Positions 53,001 to 59,065 are shown, counted from the first letter of the stretch. The stretch is DNA of 64,000 bases from Amphibalanus amphitrite (GCF_019059575.1 NW_024881584.1:337501-401500); one strand, 5' to 3'. Notes: generated from the letters alone by a model not told the origin. Made by a program: numbers and translations.

Positions 53001-53518
53001 AAATTGATGAATGATAAGGTACTGAAAGTTTGACGTCGCTGGCGTAACGCGTTTAGAAATTATTGGCGAGAAACGGGAGGGGGCAGATTCTACCCCCCCC
53101 CCCCACACCCCCAGCGGGGCGCGGGTTAAAAGCCCGTCCATGACAGTGTCCAAGTGACTGTTGGTGACAGTGTTGACAGCTCTCAGTACAGCTCTCAGTG
53201 CAGACCAGCGACCCACCTCCAGGCCCAGCGCCAGCAGCGCGGCCAGCAGGAGGCAGACGCCGGCGGCCAGCGGGTCGGCCGTCACGGCGCCGCCGCCGCC
53301 CAGCACGGCGCGCACCAGCTCCGCCAGGTGGCCGCCGGTCAGCTGGTCGACGGTGGCGCTGAGCGCGCGCGCGCCGGCGGCCAGCGCGGCGGCGCGCAGC
53401 AGCAGAGTCAGCGCGCCGGCCGCCGCCGCCGCCAGCTCGCCCACGCCGGCGGCCGCCGCCGAGTACAGCGAGACGGGCGGCTCGGGCCGGCGCTCCGCCA
53501 GCTCCGCCGCGTACAGAC
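31846..53518 (-). CDS. SLC7/CAT-type amino-acid transporter, 5' end not seen (7 exons)
   Basis: Exons at 53217-53518, 46542-46676, 40755-40939, 38442-39168, 37834-38057, 33125-33270 and 31846-32012 give 1,886 coding bases (about 628 codons). All introns have GT...AG, and the phases 0, 0, 2, 0, 2, 1 agree across each junction. The protein follows CAT transporters, SLC7A4 most closely by memory: LYAAELAERRP for CYAEFGARVP, LLAALAADGLAP for the MAADGLFF segment, LLLAAALLCRALLERY for LLAYTFVATSIIVLRF, and AVIARQP plus VYAVHGARP for the last helices. The family moves cationic amino acids across membranes; vertebrate SLC7A4 itself has no proven substrate, so the substrate here is unknown. Helix 6 lacks the usual GFD and EE residues, so function may have shifted. 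Helices before LYAAE (about 80 residues) must lie further upstream. Confidence 0.88.
32013..32770. repeat. 18-bp GC-rich minisatellite with a 365-bp higher-order unit
   Basis: Units CCGCCGTCAGAGGACCCG alternate with CAGCCACCACCCC blocks. The block pattern 32190-32398 recurs 365 bp further on, at 32555-32763, which shows a higher-order duplication. The array starts about 25 bp upstream of the last-exon acceptor. Long frames on both strands across it are repeat artefacts. Confidence 0.92.
33125..33270 (-). CDS. SLC7-like gene, exon coding the penultimate helices
   Basis: The acceptor CGTCCCCAG and the donor GCAG|GTAGGA bound 146 bp. The frame reads QPWCGSCHAELQAPG then a hydrophobic helix LPCAALLLILIGLVTLL and VWAPLAACLAA. 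It corresponds to the segment after RQPES in CAT proteins. Confidence 0.87.
33271..33450. repeat. Tandem repeat carrying copies of the exon 33125-33270 acceptor
   Basis: The unit (57 to 80 bp) contains AGGAGCCGCACCACGGCTG followed by TCTGGGGACG. On the minus strand this is CCCCAG plus about 22 bases of the exon start. The true acceptor is at 33270/33271; copies lie at 33322/33323 and 33403/33404. Confidence 0.85.
33560..34276. other. Intron sequence with transposon traces
   Basis: CAGTGGCATAGCTAGGGG near 34002 resembles a hAT-type end, but no partner end was fixed. From about 34060 on, blocks of GGGCCCC words begin. Confidence 0.4.
34060..35120. repeat. Degenerate GGGCCCCACACCGG minisatellite
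   Basis: Loose units of 22 to 35 bp built on GAGGGCCCCACACCGGTGCC run through the region on both sides of the palindrome at 34277-34480. They are strongly diverged, so the array is old. Confidence 0.75.
34277..34480. mobile_element. 204-bp palindromic MITE
   Basis: The left arm starts AGGCCTGTTAAGCC and the right arm, read in reverse, AGGCCAGTAAAGGC. Further in, GACTCTTTCCGC and GGAAATCGCATGCGAGAGCC are perfect in both arms. The arms are about 80 bp and can form a long hairpin. One arm recurs at 26302. Confidence 0.85.
35126..35379. mobile_element. 254-bp inverted-repeat element
   Basis: The ends are TCGACACCTTTTTTTAAAC and its near complement at 35350-35379, continuing with CCCCACAT and GTGAATTTC in both arms. 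No target duplication was clear. Confidence 0.7.
35540..35900. mobile_element. Right part of a TTAA-class element
   Basis: It matches the right part of the complete copy 50892-52080, including GTTCGTGATGAGATCTT-like words and GCGCGTTCGGCTGGAGA, and ends CCCCGCGCGGG before TCAA. Confidence 0.7.
36225..36372. mobile_element. hAT-like MITE, 148 bp
   Basis: The ends CATAGGCGGCGGAAC and (reverse complement) CAGTAGCGGCGGAAC are flanked by the 8-bp word ATTTACAG at 36217-36224 and 36373-36380. An 8-bp duplication and CA-starting ends fit hAT. Confidence 0.88.
36426..37110. mobile_element. TTAA-class element, short copy
   Basis: The left end CCCGCGCCCTGGTGGG follows TAAA and the right end GGCGCGGG precedes TTAA (37111-37114). 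The interior resembles 17280-18820 without the SINE. Confidence 0.75.
37115..37690. other. Repeat-like intron sequence, no gene
   Basis: The part to 37330 is similar to 28340-28570 (ACCAAATACCAA words). Then GAGATCATAGATCC-type words recur several times at irregular spacing. Confidence 0.45.
37690..37833. repeat. Degenerate repeats of the exon 37834-38057 donor
   Basis: The words CTACCTGGAGATAACG, TTACCTAGAGATGG and TCACCAGGTGATGACG echo the true exon end CTACCTGGCGATGACG. On the minus strand most contain an AGGTA core like the real donor CCAG|GTAGGC. Confidence 0.65.
37834..38057 (-). CDS. SLC7-like gene, exon after the large loop
   Basis: The acceptor TGCCGCCAG, chosen for phase 0, and donor CCAG|GTAGGC bound 224 bp (74 codons plus 2). 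It reads FRPSALPRLLLRQEATPASA then two helices ending AAAFGAVIA. The 5' edge is the least sure of the exon borders, since TTGTAG at 38150 is an alternative that would need another upstream phase. Confidence 0.8.
38229..38471. repeat. 30-bp minisatellite copying the exon 38442-39168 donor, eight units
   Basis: Eight units of CCGAGTGCTGCCGGAGGTCA plus CCCACCTGCA run head to tail. On the minus strand each unit ends an RQHSVQ stretch with CAG|GTGGGT (four copies) or CAG|GCGGGT (three copies). The unit is 10 codons long, so the frame stays open through the array. Confidence 0.92.
38442..39168 (-). CDS. SLC7-like gene, large exon: helices and cytoplasmic loop
   Basis: 727 bp in phase 2 at the acceptor (CTCCGACAG) and 0 at the donor (CAG|GTGGGT). 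It encodes GARGLRGAELAVGCCAL, helix VALSLLLVE, LLAALAADGLAP, then two further helices ending CRALLERY. A loop of about 120 residues follows with a run of eight Asp near the end, longer than usual in CATs. The exon is very GC-rich and alanine-rich. Confidence 0.88.
39372..40295. mobile_element. Mariner/pogo-like non-autonomous element
   Basis: The ends GGGGAGA are inverted and flanked by TA at 39370-39371 and 40296-40297. Subterminal TTAC...GGCCTC words appear in both halves. 924 bp without a transposase frame. Confidence 0.7.
40298..40754. other. Intron sequence, no gene
   Basis: One near-perfect direct repeat GGAAACTGGCAAGGAACAAC occurs at about 40391 and 40425. Nothing else stands out. Confidence 0.4.
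40755..40939 (-). CDS. SLC7-like gene, exon for helix 6 and 7 region
   Basis: The acceptor TGTGTGTCAG and donor CAGGG|GTGAGT bound 185 bp. It reads LVEACALYSVVMWRGPEPP, then GARLTAAACGLLFLVYCCLA. By position this is helix 6, the loop and helix 7 of CATs. The family's GFD and following Glu residues are replaced. Confidence 0.8.
40940..41460. repeat. 29-bp minisatellite copying the exon 40755-40939 acceptor
   Basis: About 15 to 17 units of TGACACACAGACACAGTCAA plus TGCACCAGC run head to tail. On the minus strand each unit holds TGTCTGTGTGTCAG|CTGGTG, the same as the true acceptor with the first six exon bases. 29 is not a multiple of 3. Confidence 0.92.
41528..42685. mobile_element. TTAA-class element, complete
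   Basis: The left end TCCCCGCCATGCTGG follows TTAA (41524-41527) and the right end CCAGCACGGCGCGGG precedes TTAA (42686-42689). The hairpin GGGGCGTTTTCACGCCCC lies inside the left end. Confidence 0.82.
42924..45025. mobile_element. TTAA-class element with a pogo-like insert
   Basis: The ends CCCGGCAGGCGGTGGG and (reverse complement) CCTTCCAGGCGGTGGG are flanked by TTAA at 42920-42923 and 45026-45029. Outside the insert 43333-44230 it follows 14059-15256 closely. Confidence 0.85.
43333..44230. mobile_element. Pogo/mariner-like non-autonomous element
   Basis: The ends GGGGAAGTTGGGGCA and GGGGAAGTTGGGGGA are inverted, with TA at 43331-43332 and 44231-44232. Inner words GGGGCAACGCCGAAAA resemble the ends. 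The sister copy near 14445-14460 shows the empty site CAACTTTACTAAGG. 898 bp, no transposase. Confidence 0.85.
45046..45700. repeat. Two GC-rich minisatellites
   Basis: From about 45210 to 45530 units of 20 to 24 bp based on CCCGGCGGCCGCTCTACTG run in tandem. From 45540 to 45690 a 32-bp unit with GGTGGTAGTCCATCCCAC repeats four to five times. Frames across them are artefacts. Confidence 0.88.
45701..46379. other. Intron sequence, no gene
   Basis: GC-rich to about 45850, then AT-richer. No repeat or frame was recognised. Confidence 0.4.
46380..46541. repeat. 9-bp minisatellite at the exon 46542-46676 donor
   Basis: About 17 units GTGGACAGT or GTGGACGGT end within 10 bp of the donor. On the minus strand the donor is GTGAGTGTCCACCGTCCACT, so the array begins inside the first 15 intron bases. 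Confidence 0.9.
46542..46676 (-). CDS. SLC7-like gene, exon for helix 5 region
   Basis: 135 bp, phase 0 at both ends; acceptor TTTCCGCAG, donor GGC|GTGAGT. It reads SAGWLRALVLLSTLSAAAVF, then AVSAAFLTESASWGGQPLLP and RGLVG. This matches the CAT segment with WSADEGGFAPFGFSGV in order and spacing. Confidence 0.87.
46720..47390. repeat. Degenerate CAGACACAGC minisatellite
   Basis: Units of about 11 to 22 bp (CAGACACAGCACAGACAGAG) fill the intron upstream of the exon 46542-46676 acceptor, starting about 45 bp from it. Long frames on both strands are artefacts of the repeat. Confidence 0.9.
47411..48407. mobile_element. TTAA-class element, complete
   Basis: Perfect ends CCCTATTCCTGGCGGG are flanked by TTAA at 47407-47410 and 48408-48411, with G-run/C-run hairpins inside. 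The interior is nearly the same as 1535-2040. Confidence 0.9.
48412..48451 (+). repeat. Tail fragment like the SINE at 17745
   Basis: The word TTCGGACTAAATTTAT followed by an A-run is the same as the tail of the 17745-18097 SINE (about 18071-18097). Only the tail is present. Confidence 0.45.
48452..49550. other. Mostly unassigned intron sequence
   Basis: AT-rich with no repeat that I recognise. A small open frame at 48693-48920 (plus) is listed separately. Confidence 0.4.
48693..48920 (+). CDS. Small open frame, hypothetical
   Basis: 75 codons starting MGQREWLAKLVPLRTAPSVS and ending QYRRTETKC. The composition looks protein-like, without low complexity, and an AATAAA overlaps the stop. I do not recognise the protein. 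It lies inside an intron of the SLC7-like gene on the other strand. It could be chance or an exon remnant of an old element. Confidence 0.2.
   Translation: MGQREWLAKLVPLRTAPSVSLGGIICRELIAGDQETAAGLLINAGYRQHQIGLPTLWPHDINRTLAQYRRTETKC
49557..50725. mobile_element. TTAA-class element, complete
   Basis: The left end CCCGCGCCGGGCCGG follows TTAA (49553-49556); the right end CCGGCCTGGTGCGGG precedes TTCAA. A partial second copy of the left end follows at about 49588. Hairpins lie inside both ends. The interior matches 41528-42685. Confidence 0.8.
50777..53125. mobile_element. TTAA-class element hosting another one
   Basis: The ends CCCGCGCCCCGCTGG are inverted, with TTAA at 50773-50776 and 53126-53129. 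It is a sister of 24631-25806. The copy 50892-52080 sits in it near the left end. The right end lies only 91 bp from the exon 53217-53518. Confidence 0.88.
50892..52080. mobile_element. TTAA-class element inserted in a sister element
   Basis: The left end CCCGCGCGGGGCTAGG and right end CCCCGCGCGGG are flanked by TTAA at 50888-50891 and 52081-52084. The sister copy at 24631 has only one TTAA at the same place (GGATCTTAAGAGCC). A G-run and a C-run hairpin lie inside the right end. Confidence 0.92.
53217..53518 (-). CDS. SLC7-like gene, first exon seen
   Basis: 302 bp, acceptor GCTGCCGCAG, donor GAG|GTGGGT, entering in phase 1 and leaving in phase 0. It reads LYAAELAERRPEPPVSLYSA, VGELAAAAAGALTLLLRAAA, ALSATVDQLTGGHLAELVRA and LLLAALLALGLE. 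This follows CYAEFGARVP...GELW...W(S/T) of CATs through helix 4. The exon with helices 1 and 2 is upstream and was not found in the window. Confidence 0.88.
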
Positions 53519-53529
53519 CTGCGGCAGCC

Positions 53530-53890
53530 GCGGGCCAGGGACTGAGCAACAGACCAGCGCAGAGGCACCTCAGTACAGACCAATACACACACCAAAACAC
53601 ACCAGTCAGACCAGCTCAGAACACTGCACACTAGCACAGACCATACAGACCACTACAGACATACAGATCACTACAAACATTTTCAGATCAGCACAAACCT
53701 GGAACCTGTAAATAAGAAAAGGTGAATACATACTAAAGCAAACATATACCAAACCAGTACAGGCCACTAAATATTACTAGAGACCAGAAGAGACCAGTAC
53801 AGAGTAGAAGAGACCAGCACAGATCAGCGTAGACCAGTGCAGAATAGTGCAGACCAGTACGTATGATACAGAGCAGTGCAGACCACTGCG
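53530..53890. repeat. Degenerate CAGTACAGACC minisatellite upstream of the first exon seen
   Basis: Loose units CAGACCAGTACAG of 10 to 14 bp run through the stretch. On the minus strand the core GGTCTGTACTG repeats the acceptor-exon start G|GTCTGTAC of 53518. Confidence 0.7.
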
Positions 53891-54190
53891 TACCTACCGA
53901 CAGTATGATGCCTTTGGGGCGGCAAACCGGCGAACCGGAGCAATAGTGCGTCGCACTGGCTCAAAAGTGAGCAAGCCCGACGTGAGACCAGTATAGGTAG
54001 GTATAGACGATCTTCGGACACCAGCTTACTACTTATTATTCTAGGGAGCTTTCAAGAGAGCTTCGGCTCCCTTTGCCAGCCAAGTCAACACGAAAAACAC
54101 AAACACAAACCGTGACACAAAAGTCAAAATGCGTTCACTCCGAGGTGGAGTGTTCGTGCGCCACATTTAGACTAGGTGGAAACATTCAAA
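53891..54190. other. No gene recognised
   Basis: Unique-looking sequence with a short inverted repeat GGGAGCTTTCAAGAGAGCTT-like near 54040. Nothing else. Confidence 0.35.
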
Positions 54191-54192
54191 GC

Positions 54193-54480
54193 CCTACCCA
54201 GTAAACATGCCGACGTCGGCCCGACGTCGGCCGACGTCGGGGTGACGTCGGCAACTCGGCATCGGCATGCCGACGTCGGCCCGACGTCGGTCCAACCTCG
54301 GCACGACGTCGGCTGGATGTCGGATATGCCCGCATGTTCCGACGTCCAGCCGAGGCCCAGCCGACGTCGGGCCGACGTCGGACCGAGATAAACTGCTGAG
54401 GTCCAGCCGACGTCGGGCCGACGTCGGGGCGACGTCGGACCGACATCGGTCGCTGTTTTGACCGTTAAAATAATATAAAA
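54193..54480. mobile_element. Palindromic CGACGTCG MITE, left part
   Basis: It starts ACCCAGTAAACATGCCGACG and continues as dense CCGACGTCGG palindromes in tandem and inverted order. The same end in reverse closes the stretch at 55740. Confidence 0.7.
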
Positions 54481-54493
54481 TACATGTTTCATG

Positions 54494-54839
54494 CAGGGGC
54501 GTCGACACCGGTCCGACTTTTCCGACTAGTCGGACCACTTTTTCGACTAGGCGGTGCCCTGCTGTGGCTCGCGGGGCCCCTGCTGCAGACCGCGGGGGCC
54601 CTACTGCGGCTCGGGGGGCCCTGCTAGAGACCGCGGGGGCCCTGCTGCGCCTCTGGGGCCTTGCTAGACACCGCGGGGCCCTGCTGCGGCCCGCGGGGTC
54701 CCCTTCTGCGGCCGCGGGGGGCCCCTGTTGGGGCTCTCGGGGGGCCCTGCTGCGGCCACGGGGGCCCCTGGGGGCCCCCACCGGTGGGGGCCCCCCGAGA
54801 AAAAGTCGGACCAGTTTTCCTTACGCGTCGACGCCCCTG
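54494..54839. mobile_element. hAT-like MITE with a GGGGCCCTGCTGCGG core
   Basis: The ends CAGGGGCGTCGAC are perfect inverted repeats; GTTTCATG stands at 54486-54493 and 54840-54847, an 8-bp duplication. The interior is a minisatellite of about 24 bp with GGGGCCCTGCTGCGG. The inner arms GGTCCGACTTTT also pair. Confidence 0.9.
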
Positions 54840-54854
54840 GTTTCATGTTTCATA

Positions 54855-55330
54855 AAGAGCTTCTGTATTCAAAATATCCTCAGGAAACTCAAATCTTCCT
54901 CCACGCCGCAACCCCCTGTTACGGACTGGACGGGAAACTTTATCCCATTTGGGATTGCCCGTAAGCCGAGCTCGCCCGTAGCCGGGTGCGGTGAGTGCTT
55001 GGGGCTGCTCGGCCTATCCTTTGGTCAGGCTCAGCCCCGGCAACTCACCAGGGCCGGGCCCAGTTCATATAGAAAGGCCAGTCGGCAAACTTTGCCAAAG
55101 TGCCACTTATCAAAGGGACACTTTGGGAAACGTTGGTGCAGGTGTGTAAGAGTGGCTATATGAATCCATTGTGGGGTCGCCCTTTCCAATAAGTGTCACG
55201 TAACAGCAATGGGACCAGGGACTCTATATGAACTGGACCCAGGGTGCTCGCCAAGAAGACCAATCATCCTTCCGGCTCTGAAATGGTCTTGTCAGACCGA
55301 AAGGGCATAACCCAACAAAACAAACCAGAT
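54855..55330 (+). repeat. Interspersed repeat, copy 1 (SINE-like)
   Basis: Ordered words AATATCCTCAGGA, GGCTCTGAAATGGTCTTGTC and AACCCAACAAAACAAAC recur in reverse orientation at 57360-57680. The CAAA-rich end suggests a SINE-like or LINE-tail repeat, family unknown. Confidence 0.6.
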
Positions 55331-55338
55331 TCGTTAGC

Positions 55339-55440
55339 TGGATGCGTGGTGTAGTGGTTAGCGCACTTACCTCGCGTTCGTATGACACGGGGTTCAAATC
55401 CCATCGCCGGCCGATGCTTTTGGCGTGTTGTCCCAGTTAA
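55339..55440 (+). mobile_element. tRNA-like SINE head
   Basis: Box A TGGTGTAGTGGTTAG (about 55350) and box B GGGTTCAAATCCC (about 55391) are at tRNA spacing, followed by CCGGCCGATGCTTTTGGCG. It then joins directly to an AACATGCCGACGTCGG stretch. A second partial copy (box-B part GGCTCGAATCCC and tail) follows at 55466-55510. Confidence 0.65.
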
Positions 55441-55741
55441 CATGCCGACGTCGGCGACTGGGGGGCTCGAATCCCGCCGCCGGTTGATACTTTTGGCGCG
55501 TTGTCCCAATAAACATGCCGACGTCGGCCCCGTCGGTCCAACGACAAACGATCTCGTCAACCTCGGCAAACGATCTCGGCCCGACGTCGGCTCGACGTCG
55601 GCTGGACTTTGGCTGGACGTCGGAACATGCGGGCATATCCGACGTCCAGCCGATGTCGGGCCGAGGTTGGACCGACGTTTGGCCGACGTCGGGCCGAGCC
55701 TCGGCCCGACGTCGGGCCGACGTCGTCATGTTTACTGGGTA
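55430..55741. mobile_element. Palindromic CGACGTCG MITE, right part or second copy
   Basis: It opens CCCAGTTAACATGCCGACG and closes CGTCATGTTTACTGGGT, inverted repeats of each other. The interior is CCGACGTCGG-type palindromes. Confidence 0.7.
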
Positions 55742-55772
55742 CTTAAGATTGTAAGCCTGGATTGTTCAACCA

Positions 55773-55832
55773 GAGGCCTGTTTCACTAAAAACTTGTAAT
55801 TACAAGTTTTATTTGTTAGTGAAACAGGCCTC
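55773..55832. repeat. 60-bp hairpin palindrome
   Basis: The arms GAGGCCTGTTTCACTAA and its complement enclose ACTTGTAATTACAAGT. It is a near-perfect palindrome, probably a minimal MITE or its remnant. Confidence 0.75.
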
Positions 55833-57359
55833 AGTTGGTATGTCATGGGCGGGCAGGCTCTCATTGAAAGTCATGATGCTTTTCTAGATGATTACCTATT
55901 AGAGTGTATCGATAACCGAAATTTGCAAGGAAACTGGCATATTATTTGGCGCAAGGACATAAAGATAATATCTGGGCGCAACATTTTCCTCAAAACTCAA
56001 AATTGACTGACCCGGAACGGTTTTTGTAAACCCCATTCCAACTGCTGCGGACGTAGGATGAAGCTTTAGTTCTCCCCTTTTGACGCTAGATGGCAGTGAT
56101 TCCAGACTGTCTCTAACTTAATTTCAGACATTTGTAAACGTAAAAAAGCCATTCGGATTAAATTATGCACATTTTTTTACATCATTGGTGTTGGTATATT
56201 GCTGTTTTTTCCATTGCAAGTGTTTTTCCATTGCAAACGCATAGCTTTCCACACATTATCACACATAACACAATACACATTACCTATGCATTAGCGCCCT
56301 GAGCTCTTAAACACGAACAAGTAAATAGCAGATTAGGCAACTATTAGCAACTGAGCTCCTGCCGCATCGTACTTTAAGGACTACATATAGCCGGTACAAT
56401 TGTGTTACCAGCGACCAAATGTCAAAGTGGACACTGGTCAGGTGCTCGGTAACTGGTGACTGGTGAGCCAGTTTGCTTTCTGTCCTATATTACGACTAAT
56501 TCACCATCATCCTTGCTTGCACTTCTCCGTGTTCCGGATTAACGGTCCGCCTAGCAGACAACCGATGAAAGTCAGCTTCGGAGTGACCATTTCAACAAAT
56601 GTATGCTCTAGTCTGTCCCGTTGTGACTTGCCGTCAAAACAGTATGTCCCGGCGCTGAAATGCCGTCCCAGCGGTACAGCGGACTAGTCGTCAGTGGTTG
56701 ATTGAACCGATTGAGCCTTGGTTGATTGAACCTTACATTGCCCTCTCCCTCTCGTGTTTTATCATCCCAGCATAGCCTGACTCAGAGCATTGCAGCCATT
56801 ATGGTGTCTTTTGACTGAGACGCTGCGGCACACAGCCGGTGCCCGATGGTCGACTTTATTCTGATATTACCCTCTCCCCGCTAATTCATTTATTCATCAT
56901 ACCACGGCCCTAAAATGTTCTCGAATAGACTAACCCATAGGCTCTAACCGTAACCAAGCATAACGAACAAACCCACTTAGCAGTCTCCGAACGTCTGCTG
57001 TTAAAATTAGTAGCCACTAGCCAGTAGGTGAAACCGAAACCGACGAGTGGCCACGTCAAGCGGTCCCTCAGTGCCCCAAAGGTGGTCACTTTCGGGGTAG
57101 AACTTGTCACAACTCAGCCTATCCTACCGGACTGCCGTGGGCTCCTCTCTTACCGCGCGGCGAACACGGTGAATATCGTGCGCTGGTAGTATTACATACA
57201 GCTCGCATCCCAAATAAAAAGTTACTGCCGGCGAAGGCCCAACCATTCACCGTACTATGGTGCAGGTCCGGTGACTTTCCCGCCGCCCGTGTCACCGCGA
57301 CCAACGGCGGCGACAGTGCCGTCACCGGTCCCCTCGAGATCCGGCGATGCCGTCTGTAT
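55833..57359. other. No gene recognised
   Basis: Mixed composition. Short frames (for example 56463-56687, plus) have no known domain. No repeat structure was recognised. Confidence 0.4.
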
Positions 57360-57680
57360 TTGTTTGTTTGTTTGTTTTGTTGGGTTAGGCTCTTTCGGTC
57401 CGACAAGACCATTTCAGAGCCGGAAGGATGATAGGAATTAGGGGGTGACATTGGTCTGGGCAGGCACCCTAGTGAGTCGCCGGGGCTGAGCCCGTCCAGA
57501 GGACAGGCCACCCATCCCCAAAGTACTCACTGCACCCGGCTACGGGGTGCGCTCCCTCGGGAGCCGCGGTGCCGCTCCAAGGGAGCAGCCCGCATGAGAT
57601 AAGTTGCCTGTCCAGGCCGGAGGGGGTTTCGGCGTGGAGGAGAAGGATTTCAGTATCCTGAGGATGGAAGCACGGAACGG
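57360..57680 (-). repeat. Interspersed repeat, copy 2 (SINE-like), inverted
   Basis: The reverse complement follows the 54855-55330 copy: AATACTGAAATCC region, CTCTGAAATGGTCTTGTC and AACCCAACAAAACAAAC, ending in (CAAA)n at 57360-57378. Confidence 0.6.
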
Positions 57681-58650
57681 GTGCCGTCTGTACCGGAACA
57701 GCGCACTATCTGTACCCGAGCAGGTGCGTCTATGTAGGTGGAATAGGCATACTACCAAACTGAACTGCCGCATGCGAGAGACGGCTACAGTCAACCAGGA
57801 CTCGTGAGTCTGCGGTGTTTTAATACAGGATCACATGCAAGAGCCCGGTCACCGGCACAGATTGACTGTCAACCAGTCCGTGATATGACCCCTGCTGTAG
57901 CTAGCTCACGTTCGGGCCCTGCTCGGCGCACTTGCCGAGGCCAATGACGAGACCGACTTTTACGTCGGTCCTTCTCCGCCGTGCCAACCGAGTTAATAAA
58001 ATACATTTCACCATTGCTTTCATACATAATCCAGAATCCTATTATTTGACTCATGTGCCGTACACACTTTGCCTCTGTTGCTGCTCAGCCGTTTCAAGCG
58101 TCACAGGCACTAAATGAAGAGCTCTTTGCTAACTGACGGTGAACTGGGCTGGTGCGCGATAGGCACTGGTGTACGCAATGCACTTTAGTTTTTAGGGTAT
58201 TTCTATTACTTTGCTCAAAAGCAATGGCCATTTGTGACCCAGACAAACATACAGTGATCATAGAACAGGAGACATGAGAACAGCACGAAAACATAGCGTA
58301 GGAGAAAAGTGCATAGATGCGTTTTGATACTGTTAATGATAATGATACAGATATGGGCATTCAAAGTCCATTCAAGCCTTCCAACGCATGTAACGCTCTC
58401 CTATACACACCAAGGTATAAGATAGGTTTCGATCTGCCCCAGACAGAACAGGGCCTAGGCCGAGAGCCGAGAGCAAAACTAGGGCAAAATAGGCACATGT
58501 GTAGCTAAAACTCCACACTCCCTGTGTGTTTTGTTATTTTATACTATGAAGTATGTCAAAGGAACCTCTAACTGTCATTTGAAGTTGTTAAACTAGACGT
58601 CTGAAACAAATTATTATGGGCAATTAAGGAAAACAATCGCTATTGAGTGA
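57681..58650. other. No gene recognised
   Basis: AT-rich to mixed sequence. I see nothing to name. Confidence 0.35.
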
Positions 58651-58863
58651 GTAAGATCAGCATCAGACACCACAAGTAGCTATATATCACGGAGTGATCA
58701 CCCTAAAAAGATAGAGAGACTTCCGTCGAGATTACTTCAGTACCATAACTCGTTTTTCCCAAAAACCATAAGAGAGTGGAACCAACTTTTGCCCAGCATG
58801 ATGGAAGCCGAATCTGTGGAAGATTTTCGGAAAAACGTTCAAACACATGTAAATTCGGCGTAA
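58651..58863 (+). pseudogene. C-terminal fragment of a second LINE (CR1/Jockey-like tail)
   Basis: The open frame reads KKIERLPSRLLQYHNSFFPK, TIREWNQLLPSMMEAESVED and FRKNVQTHVNSA, then TAA. The pattern NSFFPKTIREWN with SVEDFRKN is the usual C-terminus of CR1/Jockey-type polymerase proteins. Nothing upstream belongs to it, so this is a 5'-truncated insertion. The 3' tail runs to about 59065 and ends in ATACATG tandem units. Confidence 0.8.
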
Positions 58864-59065
58864 ACGTGATTGTAATTGAAATTGCTCATGAGTAATGCAG
58901 AATGAATCAATCTAAAATCAGTAGTAATGTGAGTAGGTATGTACTTGTGTGTATGTACTTGTGTGTATGTGCGATACTGATGTGTGCATGATGTGTGAAC
59001 CAGATTTAACATCACCAGGGCCAACCGGCATTCGTGATTGTTGTAATACATGATACATGATACAC

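Noticed and set aside
52944-53216. Extension of the exon 53217-53518 to lower coordinates
   Set aside because: The frame stays open past the donor GAG|GTGGGT but runs into the end of a TTAA-class element. CAT similarity stops at the donor, and the next exon fits in phase 0.
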